Below are positions 1-9,150 of a DNA stretch of 64,000 nt, in pieces. The stretch comes from Sphingomonas bisphenolicum (GTDB lineage: Bacteria; Pseudomonadota; Alphaproteobacteria; Sphingomonadales; Sphingomonadaceae). The number at the start of each line of letters is the position of its first letter. Position 1 is the first letter of the stretch. The notes below the pieces were generated by a model. The model saw only the letters and a list, made by a program, of their open reading frames with translations. It did no database searches and was not told the origin of the DNA. The position numbers and the translations under genes are program-made. The stretch is taken from contig NZ_AP018817.1 of the NCBI RefSeq assembly GCF_024349785.1, forward strand, positions 1,085,501 through 1,149,500, given 5' to 3'.

Positions 1-37
1 CAATTCAGCGCGAACCAAGCGAAAGCGAGTGCACGAT

Positions 38-571
38 ATGAAACTCAATGACATCCGTGACAATGATGGCGCCCGCAAGGGTCGTATGCGCGTCGGACGC
101 GGCATCGGCTCGGGCAAGGGCAAGACCGCCGGTCGCGGCCAGAAGGGCGCCAAGGCGCGCTCGGGCGTCGCCATCAACGGCTTCGAGGGTGGCCAGATGC
201 CGCTCCACATGCGCATCCCGAAGCGCGGCTTCAACAACATCTTTGCGAACGACTATGCGATCGTGAACCTGGGCGCCGTGCAGAAGGCGATCGACGCCGG
301 CAAGCTGGACGCGGCTGCAACCATCGATCAGGCGGCGCTGAACGCCGCCAACCTGACCCGTGGCGGCAAGGATGGCGTCCGTCTGCTCGCCAAGGGCGAA
401 CTGACCGCCAAGGTCAGCTTCCTGGTCGCCGGCGCGTCGAAGAGCGCGATCGAGGCGGTCGCAAAGGCGGGTGGCAAGGTCGACGTGATCGAAGTCGTTC
501 CGGCGGCGGACAAGGCCAAGGCGAAGAAGGGCACTACCCTGGCCGCCAAGAAGGCCGCCCAGAAGGGCTGA
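38..571 (+). CDS. rplO: 50S ribosomal protein L15
   Basis: Ribosomal protein L15 of the large subunit, a late-assembly protein that contacts 23S rRNA. The 177-residue product opens with [14 protein letters not shown], followed by the Gly/Arg/Lys-rich N-terminal tail ([18 protein letters not shown]) and the [18 protein letters not shown] segment typical of bacterial L15. The C-terminal end is a Lys/Ala-rich tail, longer than in E. coli L15 (144 aa) but usual for alphaproteobacteria. An in-frame GTG lies three codons upstream at 29, but the ATG at 38 matches the family start. Position before secY fits the end of the spc operon. The call is very secure. Confidence 0.97.
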   Translation: MKLNDIRDNDGARKGRMRVGRGIGSGKGKTAGRGQKGAKARSGVAINGFEGGQMPLHMRIPKRGFNNIFANDYAIVNLGAVQKAIDAGKLDAAATIDQAALNAANLTRGGKDGVRLLAKGELTAKVSFLVAGASKSAIEAVAKAGGKVDVIEVVPAADKAKAKKGTTLAAKKAAQKG

Positions 572-599
572 TCCGCCTTTCGCAGACTTGCAAGCGCGG

Positions 600-740
600 C
601 CCCGCTGCCCGATATGGGTTGGCGGGGTCATGCGTATCGGGGGGAATCCATTTGTCGCACCGGCGACAACTCCCCGTTCGACACGCCGGACCCGTCCCGC
701 TAAGGGATGAGCGATTCCGCTCCGGGGCTTGATACCCCGG
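600..740 (+). promoter_or_regulatory. structured rplO-secY spacer with three hairpins
   Basis: The 195-nt gap between rplO and secY holds three inverted repeats in a row. The first has arms at 600-610 and 616-627 (CCCCGCTGCCC against GGGTTGGCGGGG) with a 5-nt loop. The second has perfect 7-nt arms at 652-658 and 663-669 (TTGTCGC/GCGACAA). The third has perfect 6-nt arms at 722-727 and 735-740 (CCGGGG/CCCCGG), ending about 12 nt before the secY ribosome binding site GAAGGG (753-758). None is followed by a T-run, so they look more like leader structure than terminators. Function is inferred only. Confidence 0.45.
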
Positions 741-766
741 CAAGAGTGATTTGAAGGGCAGCCACC

Positions 767-2131
767 ATGGCATCGAGAGCCGACCAGCTCGCATCCAATC
801 TCAGCCTCGCAAAGTTCAGCCAGGCGACCGACCTCAAGAAGCGCCTGTGGTTCACGCTGGGCGCCTTGATCGTCTTCCGTTTCCTCAGCTTCGTGCCGCT
901 GCCCGGCGTCGATCCGACCGCCCTGTCGCAGCTCTACAGCCAGACCAATGGCGGCATCCTCGACATCTTCAACACCTTCTCGGGTGGGTCGCTGTCGCGC
1001 ATGAGCCTGATCGCGCTGGGCGTGATGCCCTATATCACCGCGTCGATCGTGGTTCAGCTCGGCGCCAGCCTCTCGCCGCAACTCGCGGCGATCAAGAAGG
1101 AAGGCGAAAGCGGCCGCAAGAAGCTGAACCAGTGGACGCGCTATGGCACCGTGGGCCTGACTGCGGTGCAGGGCTATTTCATCGCCGTGGGCCTTGAAAG
1201 CTTCGGCGCCCAGTCGGGTGTCGCGGCGGTGATCGAACCGGGCCTGCTGTTCCGCCTGACCGCGGTCGTGTCGCTGATCGGCGGCACCATGTTCCTGATG
1301 TGGCTGGGCGAACAGATCACGTCGCGCGGGATCGGCAACGGCGTGTCGCTCATCATCATGGCGGGCATCGTCGCCCAGTTGCCGGTTACGCTCAGCAATC
1401 TGTTCAAGTCGGGCAGCGAAGGGTCGATCTCCGGCCTGCTCATCATGTTCGTCATGGTGATGGCGCTGGGCCTGATCCTGCTGATCTGCTTCATGGAGCG
1501 GGCGCAGCGCCGGGTGCTGATCCAATATCCCAAGCGCCAGACCCGCCAGGGCCTGATGCAGGCCGACCGCAGCCATCTGCCGCTCAAGGTCAATACCGCG
1601 GGTGTCATCCCGCCGATCTTCGCCAGCTCGCTGTTGCTGATGCCGCTGACCATCTCGCAATTTGCGGGCCAGACCGTGGCGGGCGAAAGCAAGTGGGGCG
1701 ATTTCGTCCTGACGCTGAACCAGTATCTGTCGCATGGCAGCCCGGTCTATATGGGGCTCTATGGTCTGGGCATCGTCTTCTTCTGCTTCTTCTACACCGC
1801 CGTGGTGTTCAATCCCGAAGAGACGGCCGATAACCTCAAGCGCAATGGCGGCTTCATTCCCGGTATTCGTCCGGGCAAGAATACCGAAAATTATCTGGAT
1901 TATGTGCTGACGCGCATCACCGTCATCGGCGCGGCCTATCTGGCCTTCATCTGTCTGGTGCCGGAATTCGCCATCGCGCGGGCGGGCATTCCCTTCTACC
2001 TTGGTGGGACTAGCCTGTTGATCGTCGTCAATGTTACGGTGGACACCGTGACCCAGATTCAAAGCCATCTGCTCGCTCACCAATATGGCGACCTGATCAA
2101 GAAGGCGAAGCTCAAGGGGCGCCTGCGCTAG
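767..2131 (+). CDS. secY: preprotein translocase subunit SecY
   Basis: Channel-forming subunit of the inner-membrane SecYEG translocon, which exports unfolded preproteins and inserts membrane proteins. At 454 residues it has the family length and about ten hydrophobic segments. Recognisable SecY features include the plug and lateral-gate region near LPGVDPTALSQ, the MALGVMPYITASIVVQL-like stretch around residues 83-103, and the cytoplasmic loop with ERAQRRVLIQYPKRQ. The start is the ATG at 767 with GAAGGG eight bases upstream. It is followed after 41 nt by adk, as in many bacteria. An unusually long 195-nt spacer separates it from rplO. Confidence 0.98.
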   Translation: MASRADQLASNLSLAKFSQATDLKKRLWFTLGALIVFRFLSFVPLPGVDPTALSQLYSQTNGGILDIFNTFSGGSLSRMSLIALGVMPYITASIVVQLGASLSPQLAAIKKEGESGRKKLNQWTRYGTVGLTAVQGYFIAVGLESFGAQSGVAAVIEPGLLFRLTAVVSLIGGTMFLMWLGEQITSRGIGNGVSLIIMAGIVAQLPVTLSNLFKSGSEGSISGLLIMFVMVMALGLILLICFMERAQRRVLIQYPKRQTRQGLMQADRSHLPLKVNTAGVIPPIFASSLLLMPLTISQFAGQTVAGESKWGDFVLTLNQYLSHGSPVYMGLYGLGIVFFCFFYTAVVFNPEETADNLKRNGGFIPGIRPGKNTENYLDYVLTRITVIGAAYLAFICLVPEFAIARAGIPFYLGGTSLLIVVNVTVDTVTQIQSHLLAHQYGDLIKKAKLKGRLR

Positions 2132-2172
2132 GCGACCACAGATAGGGCGCACAACAGGGGAGTATGCGCGCA

Positions 2173-2829
2173 ATGAACATCATTCTGCTTGGCCCGCCGG
2201 GGGCCGGCAAGGGAACGCAGGCGAGCCGACTGGTCGAGCAACGCGGCATGGTGCAACTGTCCACGGGGGACATGCTGCGCGCTGCGGTGAAGGCCGGAAC
2301 GCCGGTCGGACTTCAGGCCAAGGCGCTGATGGAATCCGGCGCGCTGGTTCCCGACGAAGTGGTGTCCGGCATCATCGGCGAGGCGCTCGACGCGCTGGCG
2401 CCCGAGACGGGCGTTATTTTCGACGGCTATCCGCGGACCGAGGCGCAGGCCCATTCGCTCGACACCATATTGTCGGATCGCAGCCGCACGCTCGACCATG
2501 TGATCGAGCTGGAAGTGGACGAGGATGCGCTGGTCGAGCGGATCACCGGTCGCTTCACCTGCGGCACCTGTGGCGCGGGCTATCACGACCTGTTCCACAA
2601 GCCCAAGGTCGAAGACACGTGCGACAAATGCGGCGGTCACGAATTCAAGCGCCGGCCGGACGATAATGAGGACACCGTGCGTACCCGCATGGCCGAATAT
2701 CGCGCGAAGACCGCGCCGATCCTGCCGATCTACGAAGCGCGCGATATCGTGTCGCGGGTCGATGGCATGGCCGATATGGGCGAGGTGAGCGCGGCGATCG
2801 CGGCCATATTGGACGGCGACGCGGCCTGA
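2173..2829 (+). CDS. adk: adenylate kinase, zinc-LID type
   Basis: Adenylate kinase converts AMP and ATP to two ADP in the cytoplasm. The 218-residue protein starts MNIILLGPPGAGKGTQ, containing the P-loop, followed by STGDMLR and the FDGYPRTEAQA AMP-binding segment. The LID domain (about residues 120-160) has two Cys pairs (CGTC and CDKC), the structural zinc site found in many Gram-positive and some alphaproteobacterial enzymes. An in-frame ATG at 2164 exists, but AGGGGAG ends only three bases before it, so the ATG at 2173 is better placed and matches the family start. It is the last gene of the secY-adk unit here; rpsM does not follow. Confidence 0.96.
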   Translation: MNIILLGPPGAGKGTQASRLVEQRGMVQLSTGDMLRAAVKAGTPVGLQAKALMESGALVPDEVVSGIIGEALDALAPETGVIFDGYPRTEAQAHSLDTILSDRSRTLDHVIELEVDEDALVERITGRFTCGTCGAGYHDLFHKPKVEDTCDKCGGHEFKRRPDDNEDTVRTRMAEYRAKTAPILPIYEARDIVSRVDGMADMGEVSAAIAAILDGDAA

Positions 2830-2865
2830 GCTAGTGTCCGCCCTTCGGACGAGGGGAGGGCGGAT

Positions 2866-3405
2866 ATGCGCATTATCACATTATTGGGATGGGCTGGTGC
2901 GGCGATGGCCGCCCCGGCCCATTCCGCCGTTACGGCCACCGGCGATGTCGGTTTCGTCATTGAAAGCAGCGTCGAGATCGCAGCCGGTCCCGATGCCGTC
3001 TATGCACTGCTGCTGACGCCGGGCCGCTGGTGGAGTGACAGTCACAGCTATAGCGGCGATTCGGCCAATATGACCGTGGATGCCCGCGCCGGCGGCTGCT
3101 TCTGCGAGACGATCCCGGCGGCAGGCGGGGCGTCGGGGTCGGTCGAGCATGGGCGCGTCGTCTATGTCGCGCCGGGGCGGCAATTGCGCCTGTCCGGCGC
3201 GCTGGGGCCTTTGCAGGCCGATGCGGCGACCGGTACGCTCGACCTTGTGCTCACGCCGGCGGGGAAGGGGACGAAGGTCCGCATGACCTATGTGGTGGGG
3301 GGCTATCTGCGTACGCCTCCGGCCCGGATTGCGCCGTTGGTTGATCGGGTGCTGGATGAGCAGTTGCAGGGGTTGAAACGGGCGGCGGAAGCGCCTGCGC
3401 CCTGA
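2866..3405 (+). CDS. exported START/SRPBCC-like domain protein
   Basis: A 179-residue protein with a signal-like N-terminus (MRIITLLGWAGAAMAAPAHS) followed by what reads as an SRPBCC/START hydrophobic-ligand fold: an opening strand FVIESSVEIAAGPDAVYALL, then the WWSDSHSYSG turn, GGCFCETIP and a closing helix VLDEQLQGLKRAAE. This pattern is typical of the polyketide cyclase/AHSA1-like group, which bind small hydrophobic molecules. The ligand cannot be named. The start has a strong ribosome binding site (GGGGAGG) about six bases upstream. It may be cotranscribed with adk, 36 nt away, or have its own promoter. Confidence 0.7.
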   Translation: MRIITLLGWAGAAMAAPAHSAVTATGDVGFVIESSVEIAAGPDAVYALLLTPGRWWSDSHSYSGDSANMTVDARAGGCFCETIPAAGGASGSVEHGRVVYVAPGRQLRLSGALGPLQADAATGTLDLVLTPAGKGTKVRMTYVVGGYLRTPPARIAPLVDRVLDEQLQGLKRAAEAPAP

Positions 3406-3530
3406 GCCGCGTGGCACGACGCGGCCGATCGAAGCTGTCGGGAAAGAAAACAGCAAAGAAAAGCGCATCGGCCGCGCCCGTTAACCATGATCGTAGCAGA
3501 TTCATTGCTCCGCTGTTGCTATGGAGGCGC

Positions 3531-4574
3531 ATGGACGGATCGCTGCGCGCTCGTGGCCGCTTGACGGAATTGGACGCTTTACGCGGGATCGGCGCGCTGT
3601 GTGTGCTGATTTTCCATTATTCGACCCGCTTCCACGAACTGTTTCCGCAAGCCTCGCATGTGCCGTTCAGCTTTCCCGGCGGCAATTATCGCGTGCTGCT
3701 GTTCTTTACTATTTCGGGCTTCGCGATTTTCTTCACGCTCGATCGCATCCGTACCGTCGCCGACTTCATCGTCAATCGCTTCGCCCGTCTCTATCCCGCC
3801 TATCTGGTGGCGATGCTGCTGACGCTGGGGATCGAATATCTGGCGCAGGCGACGCAGTTGCTGGTCGGCCCGGTCGCGATCCTCGCCAATTTCACGATGC
3901 TCCAGGGCTTCGCCTTCATGCCGGAGGTGGATGGCGCCTATTGGACACTGACGGTCGAGATCGCCTTCTATTTCTGCATGATCGCGATCTGGAGGTTCTT
4001 CGGCATCCGGCGGCTGGAACCGGTGCTGGCGTTCTGGCTGGCGGTGCGCTGGCTGTTCTGGCTGTGGCCGGACATGCCGGAACGAATCATCATGCTGCTG
4101 GTGTTGCGCTATACGCCCTTCTTCGTGATCGGGATGCTGGCCTATCGCCTCTGGTCGGGTCAGCGGACGTTGATCCAGCAGGCCCCCTATGCGGCGCTCG
4201 CGCTGCTGTCGATCGCGACCATGGAGACGTGGGACGTGACGATCGTAGGCTGTGTCCTGATGATCACCTACCTCGCGCTGATCCATGGATATTTGCGCTT
4301 CCTCAGCCTGCGTCCGCTCTTGTGGCTGGGAGGGATCAGCTACAGCTTCTATCTGATCCACCAGCATGTCGGTTTCGTCGTCATGCTGGAGTTCGCCAAG
4401 GCGGGCTACAGTCCGTGGCTCGGCTTTGCCGCCGCCTTTACCGTGGCGCTGACATTGGGCACGGTCATCAACCGGGTGGTGGAGCGGCCCGTCGGCGAAG
4501 CGATCATCGCCTGGTGGAAGCGCCGCCGCGACGCCCAACTGGCCACGACGAGTGCGGTGACCAGCGAGGGCTGA
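3531..4574 (+). CDS. acyltransferase 3 family membrane protein
   Basis: Integral membrane O-acyltransferase of the acyltransferase-3 family, which transfers acetyl or other acyl groups to sugars or surface polymers. Family hallmarks are the opening LTELDALRGIGALCVLIFHY with its catalytic-type His, the RLYPAYLVAM segment around residue 90, the WTLTVEIAFYF motif around residue 145, and roughly ten membrane segments. The ATG at 3531 was chosen because a GGAGG lies at 3523-3527 and the family domain starts there; an in-frame GTG at 3411 would add a basic, non-conserved 40-residue leader. The acceptor is unknown; no polysaccharide cluster surrounds it. Confidence 0.85.
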   Translation: MDGSLRARGRLTELDALRGIGALCVLIFHYSTRFHELFPQASHVPFSFPGGNYRVLLFFTISGFAIFFTLDRIRTVADFIVNRFARLYPAYLVAMLLTLGIEYLAQATQLLVGPVAILANFTMLQGFAFMPEVDGAYWTLTVEIAFYFCMIAIWRFFGIRRLEPVLAFWLAVRWLFWLWPDMPERIIMLLVLRYTPFFVIGMLAYRLWSGQRTLIQQAPYAALALLSIATMETWDVTIVGCVLMITYLALIHGYLRFLSLRPLLWLGGISYSFYLIHQHVGFVVMLEFAKAGYSPWLGFAAAFTVALTLGTVINRVVERPVGEAIIAWWKRRRDAQLATTSAVTSEG

Positions 4575-4581
4575 ACAAAAA

Positions 4582-4607
4582 GGGCGCCGCCGTCGTCGGC
4601 CGCGCCC
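4582..4607 (-). terminator. rho-independent terminator of the CsgG-like gene
   Basis: Arms GGGCGC (4582-4587) with GCGCCC (4602-4607), continued inside by GCCG (4589-4592) and CGGC (4597-4600) around a TCGT loop, with one C-C mismatch. Read on the minus strand, the hairpin is followed by five T residues (4581-4577). It sits 23 nt past the stop of the minus-strand gene. Confidence 0.75.
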
Positions 4608-4630
4608 CGTCTTATAGCTGCGCTATCGCC

Positions 4631-5401
4631 TTATTGCGCGACGGGCGCCGCAGCGGCCGCATTTTCGGGCAGGCCGCCCATCTGCGTCACCATCTTGGTA
4701 TAGGCGTCCAGATAGGCCAGCACGATCACCTGACCGATATCGGTATTCTGGTAGCCGCCACCCCCGACCGCGGCGAGGCCGCCCATCCAGCCCAGGCCGC
4801 CGCCGCCGCCGAAGCTCAGGTCCGACTTGCGGAAATAGCCCTCGGCCATCACTTCTTCCTCGGTGGTGCGGGCGTTGACGACGGAGAGCATGACATTGGC
4901 CTCGCTCTTCTTGACCGAGATGCCGCCGGCCAGTGCACCCAGCGTCCGTCCGCCCAGGAAGCCGCCGACCAGCCCGCCAAGGGCGTTGCCGCCGCTATTC
5001 TTGTTGGTGGTGACGATATCGGGCTGGATGAAATAGTCCGCCGCCTTGACCTGGCCCTTGCCCAGGTTCGACCCGGCCTGCAATTCGCCCGAATCCGCCA
5101 TGGCGCGTTCCATGTTGCGGCTGGCCATCGACCGGCCGCGATTGACGATGCCGAAACAACCGGACTGCTGGACGAACAGCTTGATGATCGCTTCCGGGCT
5201 GCCCAGGTTCAGTTCGCGCCACCACTGATTGTCCGGCTCGACGATGGCGACGGTGCCAAGGCGCTTGGTGCAGCGGGGAATTTCCATCTGCTTCCTGGTC
5301 TGGGCCTGACGACCCGACGATCCCTTGTCCGCTGCGATCGCTTGCGGCGTCGCCATGGCCAGGCAGACCATGGCCGCCGTCAGCTTGTTCAATCCACGCA
5401 T
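4631..5401 (-). CDS. CsgG/HfaB-like exported protein
   Basis: A 256-residue protein with a cleavable signal peptide (MRGLNKLTAAMVCLAMATPQAIAA). The mature part resembles the CsgG/HfaB family: IPRCTKRLGTVAIVEP, a LFVQQSGCFGIVNRGRSM region, and ADYFIQPDIVTTNKN followed by a glycine-rich hinge and a strand-rich section ANVMLSVVNART. CsgG proteins form outer-membrane secretion pores for curli or anchor proteins. Unlike CsgG it shows no lipobox cysteine, and no curli genes are nearby, so pore function is uncertain. The ATG at 5401 was preferred because it begins a good signal peptide. It is convergent with the acyltransferase and ends in a clear terminator. Confidence 0.7.
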   Translation of the reverse strand: MRGLNKLTAAMVCLAMATPQAIAADKGSSGRQAQTRKQMEIPRCTKRLGTVAIVEPDNQWWRELNLGSPEAIIKLFVQQSGCFGIVNRGRSMASRNMERAMADSGELQAGSNLGKGQVKAADYFIQPDIVTTNKNSGGNALGGLVGGFLGGRTLGALAGGISVKKSEANVMLSVVNARTTEEEVMAEGYFRKSDLSFGGGGGLGWMGGLAAVGGGGYQNTDIGQVIVLAYLDAYTKMVTQMGGLPENAAAAAPVAQ

Positions 5402-5573
5402 TTCAAGAACCCCGTTTGTTGCTTGATCGAGAAAATGTCGTGCGCCCCGTCTTTTGCGAAAGCGTATCACAGGGCAGGGACGCTTCCAAGCAATGTGGGC
5501 CATGGATGACGGGCTTTGTCATCCTGTGCGCGATCCTGCTGACAGGGGGCGCAACTGCTGCTATCGGCGCGCA

Positions 5574-7382
5574 ATGACCGATCTCAGCCATATCCGTAAC
5601 TTCTCGATCATTGCCCATATCGACCATGGCAAGTCGACGCTCGCCGACCGCCTGATCCAGCGCACCGGCGGCCTGACAGACCGCGAGATGAGCGCGCAAG
5701 TCCTTGATAACATGGACATCGAGAAGGAGCGCGGCATCACCATCAAGGCCCAGACGGTCCGGCTCGACTATGTTGCCAAAAATGGCGAGACCTATGAGCT
5801 GAACCTGATGGACACGCCGGGCCATGTCGACTTCGCCTATGAGGTGTCGCGCAGCCTGGCCGCGTGCGAGGGCGCGCTGCTGGTCGTGGACGCCGCGCAG
5901 GGCGTGGAGGCGCAGACGCTGGCCAATGTCTATCAGTCGATCGAGCATGACCACGAGATCGTGCCGGTGCTGAACAAGATCGACCTGCCCGCCGCCGAAC
6001 CGGAAAAGGTGCGCGCGGAAATCGAGGAGGTGATCGGCCTCGACGCGTCCGAGGCGGTGCTGGCCAGCGCGAAGTCGGGCATCGGCATCGACGATATATT
6101 GGAAGCGATCGTCAAGAAGATCCCGCCGCCCAAGGGCGACCGCGACGCGCCGCTGGAAGCGATGCTGGTCGATAGCTGGTACGATCCCTATCTGGGCGTC
6201 GTCATCCTGGTGCGCGTGATGAACGGCGTCATCAAGAAGGGCCAGAACGTCAAGTTCATGATCGGCGGCACCGAACATCTGGTCGACCGCGTCGGCTGCA
6301 TGCGGCCCAAGATCGAGCAACTGCCCGAACTGGGGCCGGGCGAGATCGGCTTCATCACCGCGCAGATCAAGGATATCAGCCAGACCCGCGTCGGCGACAC
6401 CATCACCACGGTCAAGAACCCGGCGGCCAAGCCGTTGCCGGGCTTCAAGGAAGTGCAGCCGGTGGTGTTCTGCGGCCTGTTCCCGGTGGATGCCAACGAC
6501 TTCGACAAGCTGCGCGACAGCATCAGCAAGCTGCGGCTCAATGATGCCAGCTTCTCCTTCGAGATGGAGAGCAGCGCGGCGCTGGGCTTTGGCTTCCGCT
6601 GCGGATTCCTGGGCCTGCTCCATCTGGAGATCATTCAGGAGCGACTGACCCGCGAATATGATCTGGACCTCATCACCACCGCGCCGTCGGTGGTGTACAA
6701 AATCCAGCTCACCTATGGCGCGGGCGAGATCGAGCTGCACAATCCGGCCGACATGCCCGATCCCACTAAGATCGACGAGATCGAGGAGCCGTGGATCGAG
6801 GCGATCATCTATTGCCCCGACGAATATCTCGGCTCCATCCTGAAACTGTGCCAGGATCGGCGCGGCATTCAGAAGAACCTGACCTATGTCGGCGGCCGCG
6901 CGCAGGTGACCTATGAACTGCCGCTCAACGAAGTGGTGTTCGACTTCTACGATCGCCTGAAGTCCATCAGCCGGGGTTATGCCAGCTTCGACTATCACCA
7001 GATCGGCTATCGCGAGGGCGATCTGGTCAAGATGAGCATCATGGTCAATTCAGAGCCGGTCGATGCGCTCAGCATGATCGTCCATCGCGGCACCGCCGAA
7101 TCGCGCGGCCGCGGCATGTGCGAGCGGCTGAAGGACCTGATCCCCCGCCATCTGTTCAAGATCCCGATCCAGGCGGCGATCGGCGGCAAGGTGATCGCGC
7201 GCGAGACGATCGCGGCGATGCGCAAGGACGTGACCGCCAAATGCTATGGCGGCGACATCAGCCGCAAGAAGAAGCTGCTCGACAAGCAGAAGGAAGGCAA
7301 GAAGCGGATGCGCGAATATGGGTCGGTCCAGATTCCGCAGGAAGCCTTCATCGCCGCGCTGCGCATGGGCGACGAAAGCTGA
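5574..7382 (+). CDS. lepA: elongation factor 4 (LepA)
   Basis: Ribosome-bound GTPase related to EF-G, implicated in back-translocation and initiation-complex assembly. The 602-residue product has the G1 motif [10 protein letters not shown]3 DTPGHVDF, G4 NKIDLP, the [19 protein letters not shown] block in domain III, and the LepA-specific C-terminal domain with [20 protein letters not shown]. The ATG at 5574 gives the family start [15 protein letters not shown]; upstream in-frame starts would add a non-conserved leader. It lies divergent from the CsgG-like gene. Confidence 0.97.
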   Translation: MTDLSHIRNFSIIAHIDHGKSTLADRLIQRTGGLTDREMSAQVLDNMDIEKERGITIKAQTVRLDYVAKNGETYELNLMDTPGHVDFAYEVSRSLAACEGALLVVDAAQGVEAQTLANVYQSIEHDHEIVPVLNKIDLPAAEPEKVRAEIEEVIGLDASEAVLASAKSGIGIDDILEAIVKKIPPPKGDRDAPLEAMLVDSWYDPYLGVVILVRVMNGVIKKGQNVKFMIGGTEHLVDRVGCMRPKIEQLPELGPGEIGFITAQIKDISQTRVGDTITTVKNPAAKPLPGFKEVQPVVFCGLFPVDANDFDKLRDSISKLRLNDASFSFEMESSAALGFGFRCGFLGLLHLEIIQERLTREYDLDLITTAPSVVYKIQLTYGAGEIELHNPADMPDPTKIDEIEEPWIEAIIYCPDEYLGSILKLCQDRRGIQKNLTYVGGRAQVTYELPLNEVVFDFYDRLKSISRGYASFDYHQIGYREGDLVKMSIMVNSEPVDALSMIVHRGTAESRGRGMCERLKDLIPRHLFKIPIQAAIGGKVIARETIAAMRKDVTAKCYGGDISRKKKLLDKQKEGKKRMREYGSVQIPQEAFIAALRMGDES

Positions 7383-7408
7383 TCCCATGAACGACCGCCG
7401 CGCCGCAG

Positions 7409-7437
7409 GATCGTCCCGCCGTTGAACGGGAACGATC
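7409..7437. terminator. possible terminator hairpin after lepA
   Basis: GATCGTCCCG (7409-7418) pairs with CGGG-A-ACGATC (7427-7437), leaving one bulged A and an 8-nt loop. No T-run follows on the plus strand, so intrinsic termination is weakly supported. Confidence 0.3.
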
Positions 7438-7983
7438 TTGTCCTGTGACGGCGCAACGTCCGGGCCGTTGACCGGCAAGGGTCAACCGGACAATGGGCTG
7501 GCCGGGCAGGTCGCACGGATCGAGCGGGCGGCGGCGTTTCTGGCCAATGGCCTGTCGCTGGGCACCTGTCCCGACGCGGCGGGGCGACGGCGCGACGCCA
7601 TGCCGGCCAAGTTGATCGGCAACGGTTTGCGCGAACTGGACCTGTTCCTGACCGACCTGATCGTGGAGGCGGGGCGGGTCCACCGGCTGGGCGCGGCGGC
7701 CGGGGGCGATCCGGGCGTGCATCCGGGTCGGCGCATCTATAGCGCGGCCGAGGCCTGGCGGCGCACCGGGCCGCAACTGGGGCTGGCGATGGACGCGCGC
7801 GCGCGGTTGCGCGAAATGCGCGCGGCGCAGAACCGCCATTGTTTCGGACGCCTGCGCGGGGAGGGCGCCGAGGCCGCGATGCAACGCGCCTGCGCCGACT
7901 ATGCGCGGTTGGCGGGCGAGGTGCTGGCGGCGGTCAGGGGACGGGCGGGAGCGCCGAATTTCGACACCGCCGCAGGAAAATGA
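7438..7983 (+). CDS. hypothetical protein
   Basis: An open frame of up to 181 residues. No family was recognised. The central part reads like a real helical protein: LRELDLFLTDLIVEAGRVHRLG, a segment ending HPGRRIYSAAEAWRRTG, then MDARARLREMRAAQNRHC. There is no signal peptide or membrane segment. Only TTG codons at 7438 or 7468 are available early, and neither has a strong ribosome binding site, so the start is unsettled. The opposite strand is also open over much of this stretch, which is common at this GC content and weakens the call. Confidence 0.45.
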   Translation: MSCDGATSGPLTGKGQPDNGLAGQVARIERAAAFLANGLSLGTCPDAAGRRRDAMPAKLIGNGLRELDLFLTDLIVEAGRVHRLGAAAGGDPGVHPGRRIYSAAEAWRRTGPQLGLAMDARARLREMRAAQNRHCFGRLRGEGAEAAMQRACADYARLAGEVLAAVRGRAGAPNFDTAAGK

Positions 7984-8067
7984 TGCTTCAACAGCGCGGT
8001 TTCATGCTTCCGCGGTTGCAGGAAGGTTGAGGATTGGCGCCACGAGCAAAGTCCGACGCAATCCTGA

Positions 8068-9150
8068 CTATTGGTAAAAGAGAACCCTGTTTCGACCGGA
8101 TTCCTTGGCGCGGTACATCATCCCATCCACCAGGGACAATAGCTTGTCCTGATCGTCCATTTTACTCTGCACCAGCAGCGCGCCGATGCTGGCCGTAACG
8201 TTGATATGCTGGTCCGCCTCGGGAATATAGACGGATTCTATGGCTTTTGTGAAACGGTCGAGCACAGTCAGCATTCCCGGCTGGCTGATATCGGGTATCG
8301 CTACACAAAATTCCTCCCCTCCCATTCTTGCGATCAAATCGCCATCGCGGCAACTGTCCGCCAAGGCTTCCTTGACACGGATGAGCACCCTGTCCCCGGC
8401 GGAATGTCCATAGCGGTCGTTGATGGCCTTAAAATGATCGAGATCGATCATGGCGATGCCCAACTGCGCCTTTTTCGGGTCGCCGCGGGCGTCCCAGTCG
8501 GCCGACATGGCCGCGAATTTTCGAGCAAATGCGCGCCTGTTCAGGGCACCGGTCAGCGGATCAATATCCGCCAATGTCCGCATTTCGTCCACCTGATGAT
8601 GAATGCGGAGCGACGACGCCACCCAATGGGCCATAGCCTGTAATCGTATTAGGTCCGCCACATCCTGCGCATTTCTATGGCAATGACCGATGTTAATTGT
8701 ACCAAAACAGCGCGACCCGCTCAGCAAGGGAACATCCAGGCATGACTGCAGCCCCTTGCTGGTCAGCATTTTACAGTCCCAATCCTCCGATAAGGTGAGG
8801 TCGGGGCATATTTCCGCTTTCCCCTGCGCAAAGACGCGTCCGACCATCGTGCCGGCAATAGGGACCGGCATATCCAAAGGAATGGCGTCATTCCCCTCCA
8901 TGGCCACCAGGCGAAGATGCGTAGCGTCAACCGGCAGAGCGATTGTTACGCGATCGGCACGGAAAATCGCGCGCGACCAGCGCGCTATCACTTGCATAAT
9001 GGTATCGATGTCCGGAGCTACAGATAGCTCTACGATAAAACGAACTGGAAGCTCGATCGACAAGTCGTTGGCGCAAGCTTCGTCTACGGATCTCTTCAGA
9101 TCGCCGTCGCTGAGACTATAATGGTGAGGATTAGCGTTATTGCTCGTCAC
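8068..9150 (-). CDS. GAF-GGDEF diguanylate cyclase
   Basis: Cytoplasmic 360-residue sensor-cyclase. Residues about 35-185 look like a GAF domain (SCLDVPLLSGSRCFGTINIG), and the C-terminal half is a GGDEF domain that makes cyclic-di-GMP from two GTP. Visible motifs are DPLTGALNRRAF, the metal-binding MIDLDHFKAINDRYGHSAGD, and the active-site variant RMGGEEF. RDGD sits exactly five residues before GGEEF, matching the RxxD inhibitory I-site, so product inhibition is expected. There are no membrane segments. The gene is clearly less GC-rich than its neighbours, which may reflect transfer. Confidence 0.9.
   Translation of the reverse strand: MTSNNANPHHYSLSDGDLKRSVDEACANDLSIELPVRFIVELSVAPDIDTIMQVIARWSRAIFRADRVTIALPVDATHLRLVAMEGNDAIPLDMPVPIAGTMVGRVFAQGKAEICPDLTLSEDWDCKMLTSKGLQSCLDVPLLSGSRCFGTINIGHCHRNAQDVADLIRLQAMAHWVASSLRIHHQVDEMRTLADIDPLTGALNRRAFARKFAAMSADWDARGDPKKAQLGIAMIDLDHFKAINDRYGHSAGDRVLIRVKEALADSCRDGDLIARMGGEEFCVAIPDISQPGMLTVLDRFTKAIESVYIPEADQHINVTASIGALLVQSKMDDQDKLLSLVDGMMYRAKESGRNRVLFYQ

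Noticed and set aside
5..2173. A 722-codon open frame antisense to rplO, secY and adk
   Set aside because: It is the mirror of well-established genes in GC-rich DNA, has no recognisable domain, and is dominated by Arg, Gln, His and Ala as expected for antisense frames.
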